From contig JAFYBE010000067.1 in assembly GCA_017540355.1 (NCBI GenBank), forward strand, positions 1-36,471: a stretch of 36,471 nucleotides of DNA, read 5' to 3'. The notes below the pieces were generated by a model. It was not told the origin of the DNA, did no database searches, and saw nothing but the letters and a program-made list of their open reading frames with translations. The position numbers and the translations under genes were made by a program. Positions 16,191-25,636 of the stretch are shown here, piece by piece; within the stretch, counting starts at the first letter, position 1; every line of letters begins with the position of its first letter. The stretch is from Lachnospiraceae bacterium (lineage in GTDB: Bacteria; Bacillota; Clostridia; Lachnospirales; Lachnospiraceae).

Positions 16191-17900
16191 CTATTCCAGC
16201 TTAAACTTGCCGACCTCGGCCTCAAGCTTATCGGATATCTCACTGCTTGCCATAGCCTCTTCATCAATAAGAAACATGTTGTTGGACATCTCGATAGACC
16301 TTTCAGCTGTCTTCGTAACACCGTTGGCAGCTGTCTCCACCGCATCGTTAACCGAATTCGTCGACTTCTTGATAAGATCGATATTGCCCTGAATCTGTCC
16401 TGAGGCTTCGGCGAAACGCTCCATCATATCCGTTATTCGCTCAGCCGACTGTATATATTCATCACTGATCGTTACAAGATTCGTAAAGCCTCCGATTGTT
16501 GTCTCATTGACAAAATCTATCATGCTCTCAGCTTCTGCGGAAAGCTCGTTAACCGCAGATATAACTTCGGCGGATACTGTCTGTATTTCTGTTGCGGCTG
16601 CCTGCGAATTCTTGGCAAGTTCACCAATCTCTGTAGCCACGACTGCGAAGCCTCTTCCCGCTTCTCCGGCACGTGCTGCCTCTATCGAGGCATTAAGTGC
16701 AAGGAGATTGGTCTGATCTGAAATTGCAATAATATTGCCCGTCAGATCCTCTATGCGCTTAACAGCCTTGGATCTTTCAATCTTATCATTAACCGATTCT
16801 GCCATCGAAGCCACTTTAACTTCAGCCGAATCACGTTCTCTCTTGGCATCCTGTCCGATCTTGGAGGCCGAACCTCTTACTTCATGAGCAAAGCTCCTTC
16901 CGCCGTCGATCTCTTCAACGATTCCGTTAAATGAAGTCGTTATATCCGACATAAGACCGTTGATCTCATTGATAGATGCAGCCGTCTCCTGCATGGTCGC
17001 ACTCATATCGGTCATTGTCTCGGAAATCGCCTCGGCATCACCGCGTGCACCGCGGACATTATCCGCAATACCTGATGATGATCTGTTAAGATCGTTTGAT
17101 TCTCTGTGTATCGAAAGGAGGATTTCACGTATTAAGCCAATAAGCTTATTGATATTACCGCCTATAACTTCAAATTCATCTCCCGAATTGATCTCTATCT
17201 GTCTTGTAAGGTCCCCGTCACCCTTGGTAAGCTCCACAACCTTATCATTAAGCAACCTAAACTTTTTGCTTAAAACACGAAGAATTACAACAAGGAGCAC
17301 AATGCCCACAACCAGAATAGCCAGGCACATGAAGACAATGGAACGCATAAGTCCGGAGGTCTGTTCCTTGACCCATTCCATACTTACATCAACACCAACT
17401 GCAGCAACAACCTTGCCATCCGAATAAATAGGACTGTATGCCGATATGTGTGTTCCCCAGTCATCGGTATAAGGCTCACTGCTTGACACAACCTGACCCG
17501 ACAAAGCCGGCAGAGCTTCATCATCATCAAATTCGTCACCTATAGGGGCAAAATCCTCAGTCTGAGAATCTACGGCATATTCCATTCCGCCGCCTGCCGC
17601 AGGACGAACTGTATATACATATTCAACTCCGGTTCTGTCCAGATAATCCGTAAGATAATAACTTACCTCCAGATATTCCTCGGTATTCTCCTCTCCGGGC
17701 TGAACGGCTGTTATAGTACTTCCGTCGGCATTGATCGCAACACATGAAGCAATGCTCTCCGCAGTATACTTGATCTGATCCACAAGTGCGGAATACGACT
17801 TGTTATATGCAATCAAACCCAAAGCCGCATCAGATACCAAAAAAAGCAATACTACACCTATGATGATCTTATTAGTGACACTTATTCTTCTGACCTTCAT
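16191..17900 (-). CDS. Methyl-accepting chemotaxis protein
   Basis: 569-residue transmembrane chemoreceptor. TM1 spans about residues 11-31; a single-Cache-like external sensor domain follows (about 35-185, with [20 protein letters not shown] at its end); TM2 is about 188-207; then HAMP, and a long coiled-coil signalling domain whose hairpin tip is [21 protein letters not shown]. It signals to CheA/CheW; no che or flagellar genes are in this window. There is no C-terminal CheR/CheB docking pentapeptide. The start at 17900 has AAAGGAG as SD. A sigma-A promoter (TTGAAG-N17-TATAAT) lies about 75 bp upstream. The ligand is unknown. Confidence 0.95.
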   Translation of the reverse strand: MKVRRISVTNKIIIGVVLLFLVSDAALGLIAYNKSYSALVDQIKYTAESIASCVAINADGSTITAVQPGEENTEEYLEVSYYLTDYLDRTGVEYVYTVRPAAGGGMEYAVDSQTEDFAPIGDEFDDDEALPALSGQVVSSSEPYTDDWGTHISAYSPIYSDGKVVAAVGVDVSMEWVKEQTSGLMRSIVFMCLAILVVGIVLLVVILRVLSKKFRLLNDKVVELTKGDGDLTRQIEINSGDEFEVIGGNINKLIGLIREILLSIHRESNDLNRSSSGIADNVRGARGDAEAISETMTDMSATMQETAASINEINGLMSDITTSFNGIVEEIDGGRSFAHEVRGSASKIGQDAKRERDSAEVKVASMAESVNDKIERSKAVKRIEDLTGNIIAISDQTNLLALNASIEAARAGEAGRGFAVVATEIGELAKNSQAAATEIQTVSAEVISAVNELSAEAESMIDFVNETTIGGFTNLVTISDEYIQSAERITDMMERFAEASGQIQGNIDLIKKSTNSVNDAVETAANGVTKTAERSIEMSNNMFLIDEEAMASSEISDKLEAEVGKFKLE

Positions 17901-17976
17901 CGCAACTCTCCTTTACCCTCACAAAAACTACTACACTACTCTTTATCAGTCTTTGACGTGTCATCAGTCACTTTTG

Positions 17977-18005
17977 ATTATATCTTTATTCAATTGGTAC
18001 TTCAA
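17977..18005 (-). promoter_or_regulatory. Sigma-A promoter of the chemoreceptor gene
   Basis: TTGAAG (18005-18000), 17-bp spacer, TATAAT (17982-17977). The start is near 17970, giving a leader of about 70 nt. Confidence 0.7.
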
Positions 18006-18036
18006 GCAAAATTCGCATACATTTTTCGCAAAATAG

Positions 18037-18972
18037 TTATATTTTGCTGAAATCTATTATAGGCTCTTTCGGCTCTTTTACCGTTTGTACGCTCTTGGCA
18101 TATAATACGGGACCTAAGCCCTGATAAGCCTCTTCTGCCTCAAGATGTATGGTGGCCTGCACTCTTACCCACTCTTTTTCGGGAATGCTCATTGCATCCT
18201 TCCACTTGCATATAAATCCCAAAAATGCCATATCATCCGCACAGCAGGTCATCGCCATACGTCCCGGAACAAACACATCCGCAGGCATATTCGGAGGTTT
18301 TATTACATTACCTATATACTCTATGGTCTTACCGTCATAACGTTCCATATTGTCCATAATGTCAATATACCATATGGCATATCCGGTATCGTCGAGCTTT
18401 ATAACGTCGGCATCAAGATCATATGGCAGTTCTTCCGCCAGACTGACATTTATCTCTCCGTCCTTGTCCTCGAATATAATCTCAGCTGCCGTATTGACAG
18501 CCTTGACGTTGCGCTTGTAATTGGCAAGATCGTCTATTCCGTCGCAGCGATTGAATATTATCATCTCGCTGTTACGTACATGTTCAGCCACAAGCGAACG
18601 CATATTGGTAAAATACGTCGGGAATGTCGCTGCATTTATTATCGTAATCTGCTGCTCCAGTTTCCAGTCTTTCGGAAGCACGATATTCTTGGGATTCCAC
18701 ATTCCGTTAAACTCAATTATTATTCTTTCGGGATTGTTCTTTTTTACAAGATAATTGAGTGCATCAACCGTAAAGTCATCTTCGTCCTCGATAAGTTCCA
18801 CTGTCGTTCTCGTACGTTTAAGCAGAACATCATCATATTCCTCTTCACCCTCTTCACAAAGAATAAGAAGCGTTCTTCCCATAGTCTGGAAGTACGGCTG
18901 CGCAAGCGTGTAATTGATGAATTCTGTTTTTCCGCTTTCCAAAAAGCCGTTGATCATATATACAGGTATCAT
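18037..18972 (-). CDS. G3E GTPase-like protein fused to a YcgQ/TIGR03943-like C-terminal domain
   Basis: 311 residues. The N-terminal part (about 1-190) is a G3E GTPase fold with an altered Walker A, NGFLESGKTEF, in place of the usual GFLGAGKTT. EFNGMW stands where EPSGVG is usual, and FNRCDG serves as an NKxD-like element. The CxCC metal site of CobW proteins is absent. Residues about 198-305 instead resemble the C-terminal domain of YcgQ/TIGR03943 proteins: RYDGKTIEYIGNV, VPGRMAMTCCADDMAFLGF and EKEWVRVQATIH. The start ATG overlaps the stop of the upstream GTPase gene (ATGA). It may act with that GTPase in metal (perhaps zinc) handling; this is inference. The altered P-loop may change nucleotide use. 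Confidence 0.8.
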   Translation of the reverse strand: MIPVYMINGFLESGKTEFINYTLAQPYFQTMGRTLLILCEEGEEEYDDVLLKRTRTTVELIEDEDDFTVDALNYLVKKNNPERIIIEFNGMWNPKNIVLPKDWKLEQQITIINAATFPTYFTNMRSLVAEHVRNSEMIIFNRCDGIDDLANYKRNVKAVNTAAEIIFEDKDGEINVSLAEELPYDLDADVIKLDDTGYAIWYIDIMDNMERYDGKTIEYIGNVIKPPNMPADVFVPGRMAMTCCADDMAFLGFICKWKDAMSIPEKEWVRVQATIHLEAEEAYQGLGPVLYAKSVQTVKEPKEPIIDFSKI

Positions 18973-20093
18973 GCGAACAACTCCTTAATCGCTTCTTCCT
19001 CAATCTGTGCACCGATGACAACAATCTTTCCGGTAACATCAGCCTTACCGTATCTTACATTAACTTCACCGGGTGTATAGTCAAAGTGTATCCATTCATC
19101 CGAATCCGTACTTGCAACTATACCCTTGCTTCTTAATACCATTCCGTACTTATCGTCATCTTCAAGATCCTCTAAGAATCTCTCAATGTCTGCCTTGCTG
19201 TATGCCTTGGTTGTCTCAAATCCTATGCTGTCAAATACCTCATCTGCATGATGATGTCCCTCATGACCGTGATCGTGACCACATCCGCAGCTGCAATGAT
19301 TGCCGTGCTCGTGTTCGTGATCATGTTCCTCATGGTCGTGGTGATGGTGTTCATGCTCATCATGGTCATGGTGATGGTGTTCATGCTCATCATGATCGTG
19401 ATGATGTTCATGCTCGTGATCATGGTCATGGTGATGGTGTTCATGTTCATGTTCCGCATGATGCTTCATAACTTCTTCAAGAAGTTCCTTCTCAAGATCC
19501 TTGGCTCCTTCAATAGTCTCAAGAATCGCCTTGCCTTCAACCAATTCCCAGGGAGTGGTCACTATCGTAGCCTTGGCATTATGCTCTCTTATAAGTTCAA
19601 TTGCTTTATTTAACTTTTCCTCGGATATATTGCCCGTACGGCTTAGTATTATTGTTCCCGCATGCTCAATCTGATTGATAAAGAACTCTCCGAAGTTCTT
19701 GATATACATCTTGGCTTTCGACGCATCCACAACGGCAACCGCGCTGTTAAGAGCAGCATCCTCAAGACCAGCATTCTGTATGGCAGCCATAACATCGGAC
19801 AGTTTTCCGACACCCGAAGGCTCAATAAGAATTCTCTCGGGATGATACTTCTGCAGCACTTCTTTAAGAGCCGTCGCAAAGTCTCCGACAAGAGAACAGC
19901 ATATGCATCCCGAATTCATCTCGGTTATCTCTATACCGGCCTCTTTTAAAAATCCGCCGTCCACTCCGATTTCGCCGAACTCGTTCTCTATAAGAACTAC
20001 CTGCTCACCTTTTAAAGCTTCAGAAAGAAGTTTCTTGATAAGTGTAGTTTTTCCCGCCCCCAAAAAGCCTGAAACAATGTCAATTTTTGTCAT
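18969..20093 (-). CDS. CobW/ZNG-type G3E GTPase with long His-rich metal-binding insert
   Basis: 374 residues. Walker A SGFLGAGKT (8-16), ENEFGEIGVDG, the metal-binding GCICC (62-66) and EPSGVG are canonical; SRTGN replaces NKxD. Residues 211-282 are an extraordinary His/Asp/Glu tract, ending in HCSCGCGHDHGHEGHHH. The C-terminal CobW_C-like domain follows. G3E GTPases insert or store metals such as Zn, Ni or Co; the histidines imply buffering of such a metal. The track could open at 20150, but the ATG at 20093 directly precedes the P-loop and has GAGGAG upstream. It lies 16 bp after the nucleoside kinase gene and overlaps the next GTPase gene by 4 nt. Confidence 0.92.
   Translation of the reverse strand: MTKIDIVSGFLGAGKTTLIKKLLSEALKGEQVVLIENEFGEIGVDGGFLKEAGIEITEMNSGCICCSLVGDFATALKEVLQKYHPERILIEPSGVGKLSDVMAAIQNAGLEDAALNSAVAVVDASKAKMYIKNFGEFFINQIEHAGTIILSRTGNISEEKLNKAIELIREHNAKATIVTTPWELVEGKAILETIEGAKDLEKELLEEVMKHHAEHEHEHHHHDHDHEHEHHHDHDEHEHHHHDHDEHEHHHHDHEEHDHEHEHGNHCSCGCGHDHGHEGHHHADEVFDSIGFETTKAYSKADIERFLEDLEDDDKYGMVLRSKGIVASTDSDEWIHFDYTPGEVNVRYGKADVTGKIVVIGAQIEEEAIKELFA
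19331..19450 (-). repeat. Four tandem 30-bp units encoding the His-rich tract
   Basis: Four 30-bp units at 19331, 19361, 19391 and 19421. Units 1, 2 and 4 are almost identical and unit 3 is diverged. Each encodes ten residues of the DEHEHHHHDH type. Copy number is likely to vary between strains, always in frame. Confidence 0.8.
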
Positions 20094-20109
20094 TTTTAAA
20101 ATCTCCTCT

Positions 20110-21765
20110 CTATACCGGGAAGCATGATCCGCCGACAAATTCTCTTGCAATTGAATTGTTCGGCAGGCTGTCCGTCGGGATACTTAAGAAGTAACCTAAG
20201 AACTTAAGAAGTCTCTTTGCCTCGTAGTATTCCGGCTCACCCGGCTTAATACTGTATAATATCGGCTCCGCATACTGCTTAAGCGCAGCCAGTTCATATA
20301 TGAGCACCGAATTGAACATAACATCCGCTTCTTCCTGGAAGGGGAATATGTTCTCTTCCTCACCCTTACGTACATTGGGCCACATCTGAATGGTACGCTT
20401 TGCAGAAGCGCCTCTTGTACGATAGTCTCTGACCATACGACGCAGCAGTCTTCCGTCTGTTGTAGGAATTCTGTTGTGTCCGTCTATATTGATTGTTGTA
20501 AGCGCACTGATGAATATCTTAAACTTACTCTCATCAGGAAGCGCATAACTCATCTTGGGGTTGAGTCCGTGTATACCCTCGATTACAAGGATATCATCAG
20601 GCTCAAGCTGCAATGTATTGCCCTTATACTCTCTCGTTCCCGTCTTGAAATTATATGTAGGCATCTCGACTTCCTCACCCGCCAAAAGCCTGAGCATATC
20701 TTTGTTAAACTGCTCAACATCTATGGCTCCGAGGCACTCGAAATCATAATCTCCGTTTGCATCCCTGGGAGTTATACTCCTGTCAACAAAGTAATTGTCA
20801 AGCGCAATGGGATGAGGCTTAAGTCCGTGTGTCTTAAGCTGGATTGAAAGTCTGTGTGAGAAAGAGGTCTTACCTGATGATGAAGGACCCGCAATCATAA
20901 CAAACTTTACACCGCCCTTTGTTACTATCTCTGTTGCGATCTCACCTATACGTCTCTCCTGTAAAGATTCCTGAACAAGAATTATCTCTTCCATATTGCC
21001 TGCGCAGATCTGATCGTTAAGATCACCGACCGTTGCAACATTCATCTGTATGCTCCAGTCCGTTGTACGCTTAAGTGCTGCAAAAAGCTTCTCTCTGGGT
21101 TCGAATGTACGAAGTTTTTCGGGTGACTTTCTGTCGGGCAGAAGCAACAGGAAACCTTCCTCATAAGGGAGAACTTCATAATACTTTACATATCCGGTAC
21201 TCGGGAACATATATCCGTAATAGTAGTCATGATATCCGTCAATCGTATATACATTAACCGATGAACTCTGCCTGTATCTGAACAGTTCAACCTTATCATT
21301 CATTCCCTGTGCGTTAAATAGTTCAACCGCACGGTCTATCGGGTAGCTCTTCTTTGTAATGGGTATATTCGCATCCGTGATTTCACGCATGCGTTTATTA
21401 ACGGCTTTTATAAGAGCATCATCCGCCTTGTAATCACCCTGAACGGAAATATAAGCTCCGTCACCTATAACGAATTCAACTTTTGCTCCGGCTTTAACGG
21501 GATCTCCCACTACATCTGCCAAAGCCTTCATGAATATCATCGTGGCGGTTCTTTCATAAGTCTTATGACCGATTGTATCCGTCAAAAGAATGAACTCTAC
21601 CGCAGCATCTCCCGAAACAGTCTTATACAGTTCCCTGATCTTGCCGTCTTCCGTCACAAGAGCGATTCTGTTATCATACCGATTCTGATAGTCATTGGCC
21701 ACTTCTTCAAAAGTTATGCCTTCTTTGTACTCTTTAACCTCACCGTTGATTGTCAGTTTTGCCAT
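20110..21765 (-). CDS. TGS-domain nucleoside kinase (uridine kinase/phosphoribulokinase-like)
   Basis: 551 residues. An N-terminal TGS domain (AKLTINGEVKEYKEG onward) and a threonyl-tRNA-synthetase-like second domain precede a kinase domain with P-loop GPSSSGKTSF (about 293-302) and the uridine-kinase-like LDNYFVDR, then VIEGIHGLN. This fusion family is common in Clostridia and is annotated as nucleoside or uridine kinase; substrate preference is not proven. The ATG at 21765 is chosen over 21777: GGAG lies 6 nt upstream and the codon begins 1 nt after the trmK stop (TGATATG), so translation is coupled. The first G3E GTPase gene follows 16 bp downstream in the same operon. Confidence 0.88.
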   Translation of the reverse strand: MAKLTINGEVKEYKEGITFEEVANDYQNRYDNRIALVTEDGKIRELYKTVSGDAAVEFILLTDTIGHKTYERTATMIFMKALADVVGDPVKAGAKVEFVIGDGAYISVQGDYKADDALIKAVNKRMREITDANIPITKKSYPIDRAVELFNAQGMNDKVELFRYRQSSSVNVYTIDGYHDYYYGYMFPSTGYVKYYEVLPYEEGFLLLLPDRKSPEKLRTFEPREKLFAALKRTTDWSIQMNVATVGDLNDQICAGNMEEIILVQESLQERRIGEIATEIVTKGGVKFVMIAGPSSSGKTSFSHRLSIQLKTHGLKPHPIALDNYFVDRSITPRDANGDYDFECLGAIDVEQFNKDMLRLLAGEEVEMPTYNFKTGTREYKGNTLQLEPDDILVIEGIHGLNPKMSYALPDESKFKIFISALTTINIDGHNRIPTTDGRLLRRMVRDYRTRGASAKRTIQMWPNVRKGEEENIFPFQEEADVMFNSVLIYELAALKQYAEPILYSIKPGEPEYYEAKRLLKFLGYFLSIPTDSLPNNSIAREFVGGSCFPV

Positions 21766-21766
21766 A

Positions 21767-22537
21767 TCATTCTCCATTCCCTGTTGATTCTGACAACAGT
21801 CTAATCATATCCTGTCTGTCTTTAAGTTCCTTAAGTCTGCTTATTTTTCTTTCGTCCGTATCCGGGTTGGCGCTTCCGTTCTCTGTCAATTGCTTTGTAA
21901 GCCTTTGACAAAGTTCTGATTCAAACTGCAGATAATCTTCAAACACTTCCCCGCGCTTTTTGATCATCACCGGGCCGAATATGCACTCACATTCATTAAG
22001 CATCCTGCCCGGTTTTTTTTCACTTCCCGAATCACCTGACACATGTGTCACATCTGTCAGCTTCATGGATGAATAAAACTTACCGTCCTCATACTCCATA
22101 TCCTCATCGATGATGACAAACCCCATTTCATTCATCACCTTTCGAACGATATCAAGATTTGACTGTGCCTGTATTATGAAGCAATCCATGCCGCGGAACT
22201 TATCTTCATTCTTTTTTACTATGTCTATCGCAAGCATCCCGCCGATACCGGCCATTACCGCCACATCGGCTTCAACCTTCCCATCCTCGCTTACGCAAAG
22301 TTCATCTGCACCGTCGGATAATCTGCATTCAATCTTATCTTCCAGTCCGACAGCTTTGATATTCTCCTTGGCTCTTTTAAGCGGGCCTTCCCCTATATCC
22401 ATCGCAATCGCCTTTACGGCTATATCGCTTTGAACAAGGTATATAGACAGTTTTGCGTGATCACAGCCTATGTCTGCGACCACATGTCCGGGCGGGATCA
22501 GCCTTGCGTTCATAAGCATTCTTTTACTTAAATTCAT
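21767..22537 (-). CDS. trmK: tRNA (adenine-22-N1)-methyltransferase
   Basis: 256 residues. Class I methyltransferase of the TrmK (DUF633) family, which makes m1A22 in tRNA. NLSKRM near the start is followed by VADIGCDHAKLSIYLV (SAM-binding motif I), AMDIGEGPLKRAKEN, AVMAGIGGML and FIIQAQSN, with a C-terminal coiled-coil. A longer frame opens with a GTG at 22576 inside rpoD; the ATG at 22537 fits family N-termini better. No SD precedes it. A TATATT ends 13 nt upstream, so a very short leader is possible, though no -35 is convincing; otherwise it is read from the rpoD transcript. rpoD-trmK order is common in Firmicutes. Confidence 0.92.
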   Translation of the reverse strand: MNLSKRMLMNARLIPPGHVVADIGCDHAKLSIYLVQSDIAVKAIAMDIGEGPLKRAKENIKAVGLEDKIECRLSDGADELCVSEDGKVEADVAVMAGIGGMLAIDIVKKNEDKFRGMDCFIIQAQSNLDIVRKVMNEMGFVIIDEDMEYEDGKFYSSMKLTDVTHVSGDSGSEKKPGRMLNECECIFGPVMIKKRGEVFEDYLQFESELCQRLTKQLTENGSANPDTDERKISRLKELKDRQDMIRLLSESTGNGE

Positions 22538-22559
22538 ATACTTAAGTTGAATATACCTA

Positions 22560-23783
22560 TTAGTCGAGATAATCACGCAGTTTGCGGCTTCTGGTGGGAT
22601 GACGCAGCTTACGCAATGCCTTGGCCTCTATCTGTCTGATACGCTCTCTTGTGACATTGAATTCTCTTCCCACTTCTTCAAGCGTTCTTCCTCTTCCGTC
22701 TTCAAGGCCGAATCTTAAGCTCAATACCTTCTTCTCACGCTCGGTAAGTGTATTTAACACTTCCTCAAGCTGCTCTCTTAAGAGTGTATATGCTGCGGCA
22801 TCAACCGGTACAGGAACATTGTCATCCTGAATGAAATCACCAAGATGGCTGTCTTCCTCTTCACCGATCGGAGTCTCAAGCGATACGGGCTCCTGAGATA
22901 TCTTAAGGATCTCTCTTACCCTCTCAACCGGCATACTCATCTCCGCTGCAATCTCTTCGGGGGTAGGTTCGCGACCAAGCTCCTGAAGCAGCTGTCTTGA
23001 AACACGGATAAGCTTGTTGATTGTCTCAACCATATGCACGGGTATACGTATCGTACGTGCCTGATCCGCTATTGCTCTTGTAATTGCCTGTCTTATCCAC
23101 CATGTAGCATATGTTGAGAACTTATAACCCTTTCTGTAGTCAAACTTCTCAACAGCCTTGATAAGACCGAGATTACCCTCCTGGATAAGGTCAAGGAAAA
23201 GCATTCCTCTTCCCACATATCTCTTGGCTATGCTTACAACAAGTCGAAGGTTTGCTTCGGCAAGCTTCTTCTTGGCTTCCTCATCACCCTTCTCCATCTT
23301 CTTTGCAAGTTCTATCTCTTCTTCGGCACTTAACAAAGGCACCTTACCGATTTCCTTAAGGTACATCCTTACGGGATCTTCAATGCTCACGCCATCCGGA
23401 ACCGAGAGATCGATATTCTCTACATCAACCTCATCATCATCCGTAAGTACGACATCCTCATCTTCATCCATAAGATCGTCATCGATGTCGGATGATTCCT
23501 TCTTCTTGGCTCCGCCTAAAAGCTTTAACTTGTCATCAAACTTATTCATGTCAAGTTCTTCGTCGGAGAAGTCATCATCAAGCAGGCTGTCGCCTTCCTC
23601 AAGTTCCTCATCGGTCGGCTCAAGATCGTCAAGTTCGGGTTCATCATCTTCTTCATCTTCGAGCTCTTCTTCAAGCTCCTCGTCGTATTCATCGACGTCC
23701 TCAAGATCTTCAACCTCGACTTCTTCGATCTCAACCTCCTGAATTACTTCTTCCGCCTCTTTTGTTACTTTCTTTCTTGGCAT
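22560..23783 (-). CDS. rpoD: Primary sigma factor RpoD (sigma-A), acidic N-terminus
   Basis: 407 residues. Regions 1.2 to 4.2 are fully conserved: [65 protein letters not shown] and the final helix-turn-helix [20 protein letters not shown]. It directs RNA polymerase to the TTGACA/TATAAT promoters seen here. The first roughly 120 residues are unusual: nearly half Asp/Glu, with runs such as [18 protein letters not shown], in place of a typical region 1.1. The start at 23783 has GAGAGG as SD. It follows dnaG by 23 bp, in the classical macromolecular synthesis operon. Confidence 0.98.
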   Translation of the reverse strand: MPRKKVTKEAEEVIQEVEIEEVEVEDLEDVDEYDEELEEELEDEEDDEPELDDLEPTDEELEEGDSLLDDDFSDEELDMNKFDDKLKLLGGAKKKESSDIDDDLMDEDEDVVLTDDDEVDVENIDLSVPDGVSIEDPVRMYLKEIGKVPLLSAEEEIELAKKMEKGDEEAKKKLAEANLRLVVSIAKRYVGRGMLFLDLIQEGNLGLIKAVEKFDYRKGYKFSTYATWWIRQAITRAIADQARTIRIPVHMVETINKLIRVSRQLLQELGREPTPEEIAAEMSMPVERVREILKISQEPVSLETPIGEEEDSHLGDFIQDDNVPVPVDAAAYTLLREQLEEVLNTLTEREKKVLSLRFGLEDGRGRTLEEVGREFNVTRERIRQIEAKALRKLRHPTRSRKLRDYLD

Positions 23784-23806
23784 CCTTTTTACCTCTCTAT
23801 CCTTCT

Positions 23807-25606
23807 TTATTCAGTATATGTAAATGTTATTCCTCTGAGTTTTTCAAGCAGTTTCTTGCCTTTGATCACTTCATCGAGCGCCGCGACATCGCTTGCCAGA
23901 TTCTTCGAGTAATAATCATAACTGTTTTCTTTGACCTTAAGAACTATATCCTTAAGTGCTCTTGCTTTTTCCGCTGCGGACTCGTTCTCAAGCGGCATAC
24001 CGTCAAGTCCCGATATCCTTGTGTTGAACATGCTCGCAACTTCGCGTTGTTCCTGCTCATCATCAAATTCCGAAATCAAAGCCGCGGGTACAAGCTTATC
24101 CGCCTCAATACCCTCTATGACTCTCTTTGCGACCCTTCCGTACAGTTCGTCGGTAAAATCGCCGGCACTGATATATTCCTTGATCTCCTTATATATCCAC
24201 GGCTCCTCGGTAAGCCATGTGATGAGTATTCGCTGAGCCTTTTTGATTCCTTCTTCGGGTGTGCTCTTTTTAGCTTCACCGGACTTTGGCTTGGGCTTAA
24301 GCGGTGCCAGAAGTCCCGTCTGATTGACCACCGTCCCGACAAGCTTACGCATGCTCTCCGCATTTATCGAATACTCCCTGCAGATTCCCTCAAGATAATT
24401 GTTACGCTCGACATCATCGGGAAAGGCACATAACATCCTCGCAATCTCTCTGTGGAATCTCGTCTTTTCCTCCGGATCGTTAAGGTCATATTCCTTAGCC
24501 TCGGCATCTACCTCAAAATAGAATCCGTTACGGGCATTCTTAATCCTTTGCTCAAATTCCTCGGCTCCGAGATTCTTGATAAATTCATCGGGATCCTTAT
24601 ACGGCTTTAAGTCCAAGACCTTACCGCTCATCCCGCATTCTCTTAATATCTTTATTGCACGAAGCGCCGCCTTTGTTCCCGCTCCGTCACTGTCATATGA
24701 TAAAATCACATTCTCCGTGAATCTCTTAAGTATATTGGCCTGCCCCGAAGTAAAAGCCGTTCCGAGCGAAGCAACCGCTTCAGTAAAGCCCGCCTGGTGC
24801 ATCGCAATAACATCCATATATCCTTCACACAGAATAATATGATTTTTCTTGGATGACCTTGCGTAATTGAGTCCGTACAGATTCCTGCTCTTGTCAAAAA
24901 CGGGAGTCTCGGGACTGTTTAAATATTTGGGTTCTCCCTCGCCCATAACACGACCGCCGAATCCTATGACTCTGTGATTAGCATCCTGTATCGGGAACAT
25001 CACCCTGTTCCAGAACTTATCGTGTGTACCGCGCTTCTCATCGTGACTTGCAAGTCCCGACTTGACTATCATCTCATCCGAATAACCTTTGGTGCGAAGA
25101 TATTTGACCAGATCATCCGCATACATATTGGAATAACCCAGTCCCCATGCCTTCATGGTCTCATCGGATAACTTTCCGTTTTTAAAGTAATCGTATCCGT
25201 TCTTCCCCGCCGGACTTCTTAAGGCATAATAGAAATATTTGGCAGCTTCTTTGTTGATCTCAAGCAAAACCTGCTTCTCGCTTGCCGCCTTTTTCATCTC
25301 ATCGGTAAGCTCAATCTCCGGAAGCTTTATACCTGCCCTGTCGGCCAAAGTCTTGATCGCTTCCTGGAAGGTTGCATTCTCATACTGCATAAGAAATGAA
25401 TAGACATTGCCTCCTGCTCCGCAGCCGAAACAATAAAACATCTGCTTGTTCGGCGACACAGAGAATGAAGGAGTCTTCTCATTATGGAACGGACAAAGTC
25501 CGAAATAAGTCGAACCCTTCTTCTGCAGTCTGACGTGCTCCGAGACCACGTCCACTATGTTATTCCTGGATCTTACCTCTTCTACTATATCCTCGGGATA
25601 ATACAT
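23807..25606 (-). CDS. dnaG: DNA primase DnaG
   Basis: 599 residues, the normal length for Firmicutes. The N-terminal CHC2 zinc finger ([13 protein letters not shown] ending YCFGCGAGG) is intact. The catalytic core has GFGGRVMG and the TOPRIM acidic motif [15 protein letters not shown] followed by [12 protein letters not shown]. The C-terminal DnaB-binding region (from about 450) is less conserved. It makes RNA primers at the replication fork. The start ATG at 25606 has AGAGGG as SD, and the gene lies 30 bp after dgt. It is the second gene of the dgt-dnaG-rpoD operon. Confidence 0.98.
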   Translation of the reverse strand: MYYPEDIVEEVRSRNNIVDVVSEHVRLQKKGSTYFGLCPFHNEKTPSFSVSPNKQMFYCFGCGAGGNVYSFLMQYENATFQEAIKTLADRAGIKLPEIELTDEMKKAASEKQVLLEINKEAAKYFYYALRSPAGKNGYDYFKNGKLSDETMKAWGLGYSNMYADDLVKYLRTKGYSDEMIVKSGLASHDEKRGTHDKFWNRVMFPIQDANHRVIGFGGRVMGEGEPKYLNSPETPVFDKSRNLYGLNYARSSKKNHIILCEGYMDVIAMHQAGFTEAVASLGTAFTSGQANILKRFTENVILSYDSDGAGTKAALRAIKILRECGMSGKVLDLKPYKDPDEFIKNLGAEEFEQRIKNARNGFYFEVDAEAKEYDLNDPEEKTRFHREIARMLCAFPDDVERNNYLEGICREYSINAESMRKLVGTVVNQTGLLAPLKPKPKSGEAKKSTPEEGIKKAQRILITWLTEEPWIYKEIKEYISAGDFTDELYGRVAKRVIEGIEADKLVPAALISEFDDEQEQREVASMFNTRISGLDGMPLENESAAEKARALKDIVLKVKENSYDYYSKNLASDVAALDEVIKGKKLLEKLRGITFTYTE

Positions 25607-25636
25607 ACTTACCCTCTGTTATCTCCCCATCGGTGT

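Noticed and set aside
18028-18047. GCAAAATA/TATTTTGC hairpin across the stop codon of the second G3E GTPase gene
   Set aside because: It is AT-rich and followed by GAAAAATG on the minus strand, so there is no U tract and it is not a convincing terminator.
18145-19080. Plus-strand 311-codon frame opposite the G3E GTPase genes
   Set aside because: Both minus-strand genes have clear domains and SDs; the antisense protein has no recognisable features.
23158-23742. Plus-strand Ser-rich frame opposite rpoD
   Set aside because: It is the complement of the GAA/GAT-rich acidic tract of RpoD.
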